From assembly GCF_002292295.1 (NCBI RefSeq), contig NZ_DBBS01000011.1, positions 1 to 64,000 of the forward strand: a DNA stretch of 64,000 nucleotides, read 5' to 3'. The notes beneath the pieces are model-generated. The model did no database searches, was not told where the DNA came from, and was given only the letters and a program-made list of their open reading frames with translations. The stretch is from Sphingomonas sp. UBA978. Its GTDB lineage: Bacteria > Pseudomonadota > Alphaproteobacteria > Sphingomonadales > Sphingomonadaceae. A program made the translations under genes and the position numbers. This document shows positions 52,984 through 61,033 of this stretch, in pieces (within the stretch, counting starts at the first letter, position 1; each line of letters starts with the position of its first letter).

Positions 52984-54000
52984 CTATCCGTCGCCGGCCG
53001 GGACGAGCAGCAGCGATCCGTCGCCGCCCTCGATCGCGCGGATGCCGAAGCTCTGTTCGAGCGCGCGGGCGAAATCGCCGGAGCGATCGGAGCGGAACGT
53101 GCCGCCGATCCGCACGCCGGCCAGCGCCGGATCGCCGATCACGATCGGCCTGATGCGGTAGCGGTTGAACTCGTCGACCGCCTGTTCCAGCGTATCGCCG
53201 TCGAAGCTCAGCCGCCCGTCCTGCCATGCCAGCCGGCGCTGGATATCGGTCGGCGCCAGCGCGGTGACGGCGATCGTGCCGCGCCGCACCGCCGCGGCAT
53301 TGCCCGCGGGCACATGCCGTTCCGCCTTGCCGCCGTCGCGCACGCCGACGATCCCCTCGCTTACCGTCACCTCGGTCAGGTCGCTGCGCAGCCGCACGGT
53401 GAAGGCGGTGCCGACCGCGCGCACCCGCGCCTCGTCCGCCGCGACCACGAACGGGCGGCGCGTATCGTGCGCCACGTCGAAGCTCGCCTCGCCGCGCAGC
53501 AGCCGGATCGAGCGACGTCGGGGCGCGAGGTCGACGGTGACCGCGGTGTCGGTGTTGAGCCGCATCAGGCTGCCGTCGGCCAGCGTCACCACGCGGCGTT
53601 CGCCGACGCCGGTCGCATAATGGTCGCCCGTCGCGCCGAACCGCCACGCCGCCGCACCGACCGCCGCGACCAGGCCGGCGGCGATCCCGCCCATCGCGAG
53701 CCGCCGCGTCACCGGCGGCGCCGGTGCGCGGCGGGCGGCGGCGATCGAGACCGGCATGGCTTCGCCGCGCACCGCGCCGCCGTCCAGCCGCTCGGGCGCG
53801 ATGTCGCGCAGCCGCGCGGCGAGGTCCCAGCCCGCCTCGACCTTGGCGAAGGCATAGCCGTGCGCCGGGTCCTGCTCGATCCAGCGATAGGCGGCGTCCC
53901 AGTCGGCCTCAGCCTCGCTGGCGCGGGCCTTCAGGAACAGACGCGTCGCTTCCGCCTCGATCGCCGTTCGTTCCGTTGCGCCTGTGCAGGGACCATCCAA
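52984..54000 (-). CDS. FecR-family anti-sigma / signal-relay protein
   Basis: A 338-residue protein: an N-terminal DUF4880-like cytoplasmic part (WIEQDPAHGYAFAKVE), one membrane helix (about 102-122) and a periplasmic FecR domain (GVGERRVVTLADGS, LRGEASFDVAHD, AVGTAFTVRL). It relays receptor occupancy to the ECF sigma factor. The first codon used here is TTG at 54000, and the frame overlaps the sigma gene by 92 bp, which is long. Confidence 0.88.
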   Translation of the reverse strand: MDGPCTGATERTAIEAEATRLFLKARASEAEADWDAAYRWIEQDPAHGYAFAKVEAGWDLAARLRDIAPERLDGGAVRGEAMPVSIAAARRAPAPPVTRRLAMGGIAAGLVAAVGAAAWRFGATGDHYATGVGERRVVTLADGSLMRLNTDTAVTVDLAPRRRSIRLLRGEASFDVAHDTRRPFVVAADEARVRAVGTAFTVRLRSDLTEVTVSEGIVGVRDGGKAERHVPAGNAAAVRRGTIAVTALAPTDIQRRLAWQDGRLSFDGDTLEQAVDEFNRYRIRPIVIGDPALAGVRIGGTFRSDRSGDFARALEQSFGIRAIEGGDGSLLLVPAGDG

Positions 54001-54517
54001 AACCCGAACCCTCGTACTCGCCGATCGCCTGCATGATCTTCAGCGCGGCGCGTGCCAAATGCTTGTCTACCGTGGAAACGGACAAGCCCATCTCCTCTGC
54101 TATCGCACCCGTCGGCCAATCGTAAACACGCCGCAGCACGAATGCGCGCCTGCATTGCGGCGGCAGGGTGTCGAGGATCGCCTGCAGATGGCGCAATTCG
54201 TCGCGCGCCTCCAGCCGCGCCTGCGCGCTGTCGTCGACGCCGATCAGGTCGAGGTCGGCGATTACCTCGAACGACACGATCTTGCTGCGCCGCGCCGCAT
54301 CGATGACGAGGTTGCGCGCGATCTGGTACAGATAGGCGCGGCCCGACTGCACGCGGTCGGTGTCGCCGGTCGCATAGGCCCGCGTCATCGCCTCCGCCAC
54401 GACGTCGTCGACATCGGCGCCGTCGGGCAGCACCCGCCGCAGCCGCGCCCGCAGCGCGCCTTCGTGCGGCAGGATGGCCTGCTTGTACCATTCGAGCCTG
54501 GCTCTGACTGAATCCAA
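53909..54517 (-). CDS. ECF sigma factor (FecI-like)
   Basis: A 202-residue ECF sigma factor with region 2 (VDDVVAEAMTRAYATG and AYLYQIARNLVID) and region 4 (LPPQCRRAFVLRRVYDWP, IAEEMGLSVSTVDKHLARA). It is probably held by FecR and directs transcription of the STN-containing receptor gene 180 bp away on the other strand. The 3' 92 bases are shared with fecR in another frame, giving a charged, non-conserved tail. Confidence 0.92.
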   Translation of the reverse strand: MDSVRARLEWYKQAILPHEGALRARLRRVLPDGADVDDVVAEAMTRAYATGDTDRVQSGRAYLYQIARNLVIDAARRSKIVSFEVIADLDLIGVDDSAQARLEARDELRHLQAILDTLPPQCRRAFVLRRVYDWPTGAIAEEMGLSVSTVDKHLARAALKIMQAIGEYEGSGFGWSLHRRNGTNGDRGGSDASVPEGPRQRG

Positions 54518-54587
54518 CGGAACCCCCCGATCGTGGCGAAGGCGATCCTCTCCCGCGGACGTGCTGTTGAGGCGATACGACCAGCAT

Positions 54588-54603
54588 TGGACACCGGTGT
54601 CCA
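54588..54603. promoter_or_regulatory. Perfect 16-bp palindrome between the sigma gene and receptor gene
   Basis: TGGACACCGGTGTCCA is a perfect palindrome with a CG centre in the divergent promoter region. Such centres are typical of LacI-type operators. No LacI gene is in the window. Confidence 0.55.
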
Positions 54604-54696
54604 GCCATCATGAAATAAAAATGACACGATGGTTAGCAGATTGTGTCGTCACGACCGTCTTCCCCATCAGTGAACACCATGGCCGGGGGGCTGACG

Positions 54697-57495
54697 ATGA
54701 CGACACCCATGATGATGGCGACGTTGCTGACCGGCGCCGCCATGACGTTTGCGGCACCCGCCGCGGCCGCCCGGCCGGCGACGATCGCCTTCGCGATCGA
54801 GGCGCAGTCGGTGCAGGGCGCGCTCGCCCGCTTCGCCGAACAATCGGGGGTGCAGATCCTCTATCCCTACGACCGCGTCGCCGGCCTGCGCACCGCCGGG
54901 GTGAAGGGGCGGATGTCGGCGGAGGCGGCGCTCGGCCGGCTGCTCTCGGGCACCGGCCTGCGCGTCAACCGCAGCGGCGGCGGCGTCATCGCGCTGTCGC
55001 TGCCGCCGTCCGCCACCGCGCTGCCGCAGCCGGTGCGCACCGCCGCTTTCCGCCCGGCGGCGCTCGCCCCCGCGTTCCAGCAAGCGCAGGCGCAGGCCAG
55101 CGACGCGCAGGACCCGACCGCCCCGACCGCGCAACAGGTTGACGAGCCCGCCGCGGACATCGTCGTCACCGGCAGCCGCGGCCAGCCGCGCACCGTCGTC
55201 GACAGCCCGACCCCGATCGACGTCATCAGCGGTGCCGAGCTGCAGCGCACCGGCAAATCGGGCGTGTTCGCCGCGCTCAACACGTTGGTGCCCTCGTTCA
55301 ACCTGCCGACCCGCGCCGGCGGCGGCACCTCGACCGTGATCGCCACCGGCGGCCTGCGCGGCCTCAATCCCGACCAGACGCTGATCCTCGTCAACGGCAA
55401 GCGCCGCCACAAGACGTCGCTCATCAACGCCGTGTCCAATTACTACAACGGCTCGGTCCCCGCCGATCTCGACATGATCCCGACCGCCGCGGTCGACCAT
55501 ATCGAGGTGCTGCGCGACGGTGCCGCCGCGCAATATGGCTCGGACGCGATCGCCGGCGTCATCAACGTCATCCTCAAACATGACGCGGCGGGCGGCTTCG
55601 GCGCCGTCACCGCGGGCCAGAACATGGACCGCAGCGACGGCGAGCTGTTCCAGGCCGATCTCAACCTCGGCCTCCACCTCGGCGAGAACGGCTTCCTCAA
55701 CCTGTCCGCCGGCGCCAAGAAGCAGCAGGCGTCGAACCGCGCCGAGCCGATCGCCTCCACCATCCGCCTCTATCCGCTGGTCGCCGGCGCGCTCGACCCG
55801 CGCGAGGCGACGATCGACCGGCTGGTCACTTCCAATTACGGTGCGATGCCGCAGGAGAGCCTGAACACCGCGTTCAACGCCGGCTACGACCTCGGCACCG
55901 TCGAACTCTACGCGTTCGGCACCTACAGCCAGCGCAAGTCCGATCTCAACTACACCTATCGTCCGGCGACCAACGCCAATGCGCTGCCGCAGGTCTATCC
56001 CAACGGCTTCTACCCGCGCGTCGTCATCAACGAGGAGGATTACGAGGTCGCGGTCGGCGCGCGCGGCGTGATTGCGGGCTGGAAATGGGACTTCAGCTCG
56101 ACGCTGGGGCGCAACCGGTCGCGGCAACGCGCCGATCGCACGATCAACGCCTCGCTCGGCCCGACCAGCCCCACCGAATTCTACGTCGGTTCGCTGATCT
56201 CGAAGGAGGCGGTCAACTCGCTCGACCTCACCCGCTCCTATCCGCTCGGCGCGGGCCGGCTGCAGGTGTCGGGCGGGTTGCAGCACCGCATCGAAAGCTA
56301 TCAGGTCGCGCAGGGCGAACCCGCCAGCTATGCCGCCGGCACCTATACCTCCAGCCTCGGCCGGCCGACGCCGGGTGCCTCGGGCGCGGCGGGCTTCCAG
56401 CCGTCCGACGCCGGCTTCGTCAAGCGCAACAACCTCGCCGCTTATGCCGACCTCGCCTGGGATCCGTCGCGCGACGTCACGATCGGCGGCGCGCTCCGCT
56501 ACGAACATTATGACGACGACAGCGGCGACACGCTGATCGGCAAGGTCAATGCGCGCTACGCCGTGACGCCCTGGATCGCACTGCGCGGTGCGGCGAGCAC
56601 CGGCTTCCGCGCCCCGGCGCTGGCGCAGCAGATCTATGCCTCCACCACCGGCCAGTTCCGCAACCTTGGCACGCCGCCGGTGCTCAACCTGTTGCAGATC
56701 AAGACGCTGCCGGTCGGCTCGCCCGCCGCACTGGCGCTCGGCGCGCAGCCGCTGACCCCGGAGAAATCGACCAACCTCAGCGCCGGGCTGGTGTTGACCC
56801 CGCTCGCGCGGCTCAGCGTCACGATCGACGGCTATCAGATCAGGGTCGACGACCGGATCGCGATCACCTCGACGCTGACCGGCAATGCGGTGTCGGCGAT
56901 CCTGATCGCCAACGGCCAGTCGCCCGACATCAGCGCGCAATATTACACCAACGCGATCGACACCCGCACCCGCGGCGTCGACGTCGTCGCGACCTACCGC
57001 CACCCGCTCGGCACGGTCGCGAACCTCGCGTGGAACCTCGGCTACAATTACAACAAGACGATCATCACCGGGGTGAAGGCGAACCCGCCGCAGCTCGCCG
57101 CGCTGGGCGCCGATTACGTCCTGTTCGACCGGCTGTCGCGCAGCAACCTGACGGTCAACCTGCCGCGCACCAAACTGTTCGTCGGCAATGTCGCGACGAT
57201 CGACGCCTTCACCTTGTCGACCCGCGTCGTCCGCTACGGCAGCTTCAAATCCTACGGCAACGCCGTCGTCAACGACCGCACCTTCGGCGCCAAGTGGATC
57301 ACCGATCTGGAACTGTCGTGGAAGACGACCGACAGCCTGACGGTGGCGGTCGGCGCGAACAACCTGTTCAACGTCTACCCCGACCGCAACGACACGCAAA
57401 CCAACGTCAACACCGGCGCCGGCTTCTACGCGACCAGCGGCGCCTACGGCTTCACCGGCGGCTATTATTACGGCCGCGTCGCGGTCAGCTTTTGA
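54697..57495 (+). CDS. FecA-type TonB receptor with STN signalling domain
   Basis: A receptor of about 932 residues. After the signal peptide (to AAAAR) comes an STN domain (IAFAIEAQSVQGALARFA to GTGLRVNRSG), used to signal to FecR. Then TonB box DIVVTGSRGQ, plug (SGAELQRTGKSGVFAAL, GLNPDQTLILVNGKRRH, VEVLRDGAAAQYGSDAI) and a beta-barrel ending GRVAVSF. ATG at 54697 (after GGGGGG) or 54679 are both possible starts. The STN domain ties it to the adjacent sigma/FecR pair. The ligand may be the substrate of the acylase and peptidase that follow. Confidence 0.92.
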   Translation: MTTPMMMATLLTGAAMTFAAPAAAARPATIAFAIEAQSVQGALARFAEQSGVQILYPYDRVAGLRTAGVKGRMSAEAALGRLLSGTGLRVNRSGGGVIALSLPPSATALPQPVRTAAFRPAALAPAFQQAQAQASDAQDPTAPTAQQVDEPAADIVVTGSRGQPRTVVDSPTPIDVISGAELQRTGKSGVFAALNTLVPSFNLPTRAGGGTSTVIATGGLRGLNPDQTLILVNGKRRHKTSLINAVSNYYNGSVPADLDMIPTAAVDHIEVLRDGAAAQYGSDAIAGVINVILKHDAAGGFGAVTAGQNMDRSDGELFQADLNLGLHLGENGFLNLSAGAKKQQASNRAEPIASTIRLYPLVAGALDPREATIDRLVTSNYGAMPQESLNTAFNAGYDLGTVELYAFGTYSQRKSDLNYTYRPATNANALPQVYPNGFYPRVVINEEDYEVAVGARGVIAGWKWDFSSTLGRNRSRQRADRTINASLGPTSPTEFYVGSLISKEAVNSLDLTRSYPLGAGRLQVSGGLQHRIESYQVAQGEPASYAAGTYTSSLGRPTPGASGAAGFQPSDAGFVKRNNLAAYADLAWDPSRDVTIGGALRYEHYDDDSGDTLIGKVNARYAVTPWIALRGAASTGFRAPALAQQIYASTTGQFRNLGTPPVLNLLQIKTLPVGSPAALALGAQPLTPEKSTNLSAGLVLTPLARLSVTIDGYQIRVDDRIAITSTLTGNAVSAILIANGQSPDISAQYYTNAIDTRTRGVDVVATYRHPLGTVANLAWNLGYNYNKTIITGVKANPPQLAALGADYVLFDRLSRSNLTVNLPRTKLFVGNVATIDAFTLSTRVVRYGSFKSYGNAVVNDRTFGAKWITDLELSWKTTDSLTVAVGANNLFNVYPDRNDTQTNVNTGAGFYATSGAYGFTGGYYYGRVAVSF

Positions 57496-57509
57496 GAAGG
57501 AACGGGGCG

Positions 57510-59603
57510 ATGCGCGCGACGATCATCCGGGCCGCGGCCCTTGGCCTGGCGGCGGCGGCACCGGCGGCGACGCCGGCCACCCATGCCGGCGGCGGCGAGA
57601 TCCTGTGGGACACGTTCGGCGTCCCCCATGTCTATGCGAAGACGGAGGCCGGCGCCTTCTGGGGCTTCGGCTATGCGCAGGCGCAGAGCCACGGCAACCT
57701 GCTGCTCCGGCTGTTCGGCGAGGCGCGCGGGCGCGCCGCCGAATATTGGGGCGGCGCGGACAATGAGACGCAGGACCGCTGGCTCGTCGCCAACGACGTG
57801 CCGACCCGCGCGGCGACGTGGTTCCGCCAGCAGACGCCGCAGATGCGCGCCGACCTCGACGCCTTCGCCGCTGGCATCAACGCCTATGCCGCTGCGCATC
57901 CCGATGCGCTCGATCCGGCGATGCGCCGCGTGCTGCCGGTCAGCGGCACCGACGTGATGGCGCATGCACACCGGCTGATGAACTATGTCTACATCGCCTC
58001 GGACCGCAAGGTGCTCGCCGATCCGACGACCAACGAGGCGGGCGGGTCGAACGCCTGGGCGGTGGCGCCGTCGCGCTCGGCCAGCGGCAAGGTGATGCTG
58101 CTCGCCAACCCGCATCTGCCCTGGGCGCCGAGCATGCTGACCTATTACGAGGCGCATCTGAACGCGCCCGGCTACAGCGTCTATGGCGCGACGCAGGTCG
58201 GCCTGCCGGTGCTACGCTTCGCGTTCAACGACGACCTCGGCTTCACCAACACCGTCAACACGATGCTGGGCTATGCGAGCTATAAACTCACGCTGGCCGA
58301 CGGCGGCTATCGCTACGACGGCAAGGTGCTGCCGTTCACCACCGCGCAGAAGAGCTACCGCGTGCGCCAGCCCGACGGCACGCTGAAGACGGTCGCCTTC
58401 ACGCAGCGCTATGCGACGCAGGGGCCGGTGTTCGACCTGCCCAGAAACGGCGGCACGATCGCGCTGAAGGTCGCCGGCCTCGACCGCCCCGGCGTGCTCC
58501 AGCAGTATCTCGACATGGGCAAGGCGCACGACTTCGCCGCCTTCCAGCGTGCGCTGCGGCGGATGCAGGTGCCGATGTTTAACATCGTCTATGCCGATCG
58601 CGCCGGCCACATCATGTATATCGACAACGGCATCCTGCCGCGACACGCCGACGGCGACGTCGCCACCTGGTCCAGGCCGGTGGCGGGCGACACCTCGGCG
58701 ACGCTGTGGCGCGACGTCCACGGCTATGACGATTTGCCCAAGGTGGTCGATCCCGCCAGCGGCTTCGTCCAGAACGCCAACGATCCGCCCTGGCTCGCGA
58801 CCTGGCCGCGCCAGCTCGATCCCAAGGCGTTCCCCGGCTATGTCGCGCCGGTCGGCCCGGTCAGCCAGCGCGCGCAGCATTCGGTGATGCTGATGACCGC
58901 GACGCCTAAACTGTCCTTCGACGATTTCGTCGCGCGCAAGCTGGAGACCGGCTCGCTGATGGCGGACCGGCTGCTGCCGGACCTGCTCGCCGCGGCAAAG
59001 GGCAATGCCGATCCGGACATCGCCGCCGCTGCCGCCCTGCTGGCGGGCTGGAACCATAAATTCGACGCCGACGCGCGCGGCGCGCTGCTGTTCGAAACCT
59101 GGGCCGCCCTGTTCGCGCCGCGTAATTTTGTCGACCAGAGCAATTATGCGGTGAAGTGGACGCTCGACGATCCGCTCGCCACGCCACGCGGGCTGAAGGA
59201 CCCCGCCGCCGCGGTCGCGATGCTCAAGGCGGCGGTCGCGAAGACGCGCCAGCTGTACGGCGCGCTCGACCGTCCGTTCGGCGAGTCGTCGCGGTTCCAC
59301 CTCGGCGACGTCAGCCTTCCCGGCAACGGCGGATTCGGCAACACCGGCGTGTTCCGCACGATCACCTGGGGGCCGATGAAGAACGGCGAACGCACCCCCG
59401 TCCATGGCGAAACCTGGGTGTCGATGATAGAATTCTCCAAGCCGATGAAGGCGTTGGGCATGATGAGCTATGGCAATTCCAGCCAGCCGGGATCGCCGCA
59501 CAACAGCGATCAATTGCGCTTCCTAACCTCGAAGACTTTCCGTACGCTGTGGATAGAGCGAACCGAAGTGGAGCGTCACGTCGAAGACAGGACCCGTTTC
59601 TGA
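57510..59603 (+). CDS. Penicillin acylase family N-terminal-nucleophile hydrolase, exported
   Basis: A 697-residue proenzyme with a signal peptide (to about residue 26). N-terminal alpha segment: ILWDTFGVPHVYA and WGFGYAQAQSH. The self-cleavage site is in EAGGSNAWAV, where the serine becomes the catalytic N-terminal nucleophile of the beta chain. Family members remove acyl groups from penicillins, cephalosporins, acyl-homoserine lactones or lipopeptides; which applies is open. AAGGAACGGGGCG precedes the ATG, 15 bp after the receptor. The stop overlaps the next ATG (TGATG). Confidence 0.9.
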   Translation: MRATIIRAAALGLAAAAPAATPATHAGGGEILWDTFGVPHVYAKTEAGAFWGFGYAQAQSHGNLLLRLFGEARGRAAEYWGGADNETQDRWLVANDVPTRAATWFRQQTPQMRADLDAFAAGINAYAAAHPDALDPAMRRVLPVSGTDVMAHAHRLMNYVYIASDRKVLADPTTNEAGGSNAWAVAPSRSASGKVMLLANPHLPWAPSMLTYYEAHLNAPGYSVYGATQVGLPVLRFAFNDDLGFTNTVNTMLGYASYKLTLADGGYRYDGKVLPFTTAQKSYRVRQPDGTLKTVAFTQRYATQGPVFDLPRNGGTIALKVAGLDRPGVLQQYLDMGKAHDFAAFQRALRRMQVPMFNIVYADRAGHIMYIDNGILPRHADGDVATWSRPVAGDTSATLWRDVHGYDDLPKVVDPASGFVQNANDPPWLATWPRQLDPKAFPGYVAPVGPVSQRAQHSVMLMTATPKLSFDDFVARKLETGSLMADRLLPDLLAAAKGNADPDIAAAAALLAGWNHKFDADARGALLFETWAALFAPRNFVDQSNYAVKWTLDDPLATPRGLKDPAAAVAMLKAAVAKTRQLYGALDRPFGESSRFHLGDVSLPGNGGFGNTGVFRTITWGPMKNGERTPVHGETWVSMIEFSKPMKALGMMSYGNSSQPGSPHNSDQLRFLTSKTFRTLWIERTEVERHVEDRTRF

Positions 59604-60868
59604 TGCGCACGACCTTGCTTGTCCCGCTGGCCGCGTTCGCGCTCGCCATGCTGCCGACCCCGGTGTCCGCCCAGGGCGCCCCGAAGCAACCCGCGCGCAC
59701 GCAGGACGCACGGCAGGTCCATGACGCGGCGATCGTCCTCGACACGCATTTCGACACGCCCGCCAATCTCGGCCGCCCCGGCTGGAGCATCATGGACCGC
59801 CACAGCCGCGCCGACAGCGGCGATCAGGTCGATTACCCGCGCATGGTCGAAGGCGGGATCGACGGCGGCTTCTTCGCGATCTTCACCGCGCAGGGGCCGC
59901 GCACGCCGGAGGGGGATCGCGAGGCGCGCGACGCCGCGCTCGTCCGCGCGGTGCAGATTCGCGAGATGGTGGCGCGCCACCCCGACGCCTTCCGGCTGGT
60001 CACCACCGCCGCAGAGGCGCGGGCTGCGGTCGCGGCGAAGCGGCGGTTCGTGTTCATGAGCATGGAGAATGGCTATCCGTTCGAGGCGGACCTGTCGCTG
60101 ATGCGCAGCTTCCAGCGGCTCGGCGTCACGATGATGAGCCCCGTCCACTTCAAGAACGACGACCTTGCCGACAGCGCCACCGACACGCCCGAATGGAACG
60201 GCCTCAGCCCCAAAGGCAAGGCGTTCGTGGCGGAGGCGAACCGGCTCGGCATCCTGATCGACCTGAGCCACGCCTCCGACGACGTGCTGCGCCAGACGAT
60301 CGCGCTGTCGAAGGCGCCGGTGATCCTGTCGCATTCGGGGGTGCGCGCGATCTTCGACCATCCGCGCAACGTCACCGATGCCGACCTGCGCGCGCTGGCG
60401 GCGAAGGGCGGCGTCGTCCAGATCAACGCCTTCGACGGCTATATGATCGCCCAGCCCAAGGTTCCGGCACGCGAGGCGGCGATGGCGGCGCTGATGGCGA
60501 AGCTGCCGCCGCGCGCGACGATGACCGAGGCGGATCGCAAGGCCTTCCTCGCCGAGCGCAAGGCGATCGACGCGCGCTGGCCGGTGCCGCGCGCGACCTT
60601 CGACAATGTGATGAAGCATCTGCTCCATGCCATCGACGTGGCGGGGATCGATCACGTCGGTATCAGCGGCGATTTCGACGGTGGCGGCGGGGTCGAGGGG
60701 TTCGACGACATCACCGCCTTCCCGAAGATCACCGCGGCGCTGCTCGCGCGCGGGTTCGGCGCGGCGGACGTCGCCAAGGTGTGGGGCGGCAATGCGCTGC
60801 GCGTGCTCGACGCGGCACAGGCCGCCGCCGACCCGGCCGCGCGCCCGGCCATCCCGGTCACCTCGTGA
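59603..60868 (+). CDS. M19 membrane-dipeptidase family enzyme, exported
   Basis: A 421-residue zinc dipeptidase with a signal peptide ending near SAQGA. Metal ligands: H-x-D (LDTHFDTPA), E in FMSMENGYPF, and two histidines (DLSHASDD and LSHSGVRA). The GISGDFDGGGG motif is typical of the family. M19 enzymes split dipeptides and, in mammals, beta-lactams. It is translationally coupled to the acylase, so an acylated dipeptide could be processed by both in the periplasm. Confidence 0.92.
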   Translation: MRTTLLVPLAAFALAMLPTPVSAQGAPKQPARTQDARQVHDAAIVLDTHFDTPANLGRPGWSIMDRHSRADSGDQVDYPRMVEGGIDGGFFAIFTAQGPRTPEGDREARDAALVRAVQIREMVARHPDAFRLVTTAAEARAAVAAKRRFVFMSMENGYPFEADLSLMRSFQRLGVTMMSPVHFKNDDLADSATDTPEWNGLSPKGKAFVAEANRLGILIDLSHASDDVLRQTIALSKAPVILSHSGVRAIFDHPRNVTDADLRALAAKGGVVQINAFDGYMIAQPKVPAREAAMAALMAKLPPRATMTEADRKAFLAERKAIDARWPVPRATFDNVMKHLLHAIDVAGIDHVGISGDFDGGGGVEGFDDITAFPKITAALLARGFGAADVAKVWGGNALRVLDAAQAAADPAARPAIPVTS

Positions 60869-60981
60869 TCGCGTCGGCGATCCGGCACGACGGGGAGGCT
60901 GGTCCGGCCCTGCACTGAGCAGGCGCGTGCGAATGGATGCGGACCGCCACAACCGGCCGCAGCGGAAGTCCCGGGGGGGAT

Positions 60982-61021
60982 GATCTGGATAGCAATGTCC
61001 CGTCGGTGCGCCGACCAGATC
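60982..61021 (+). promoter_or_regulatory. Inverted repeat just before the receptor ribosome site
   Basis: GATCTGG (60982-60988) and CCAGATC (61015-61021) form a 7-bp inverted repeat with a 26-base loop; the right arm ends one base before AGGAG (61022-61026... sharing no bases). In mRNA it could place a hairpin at the ribosome site or act as an operator. Confidence 0.35.
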
Positions 61022-61033
61022 AGGAGATTGCGC

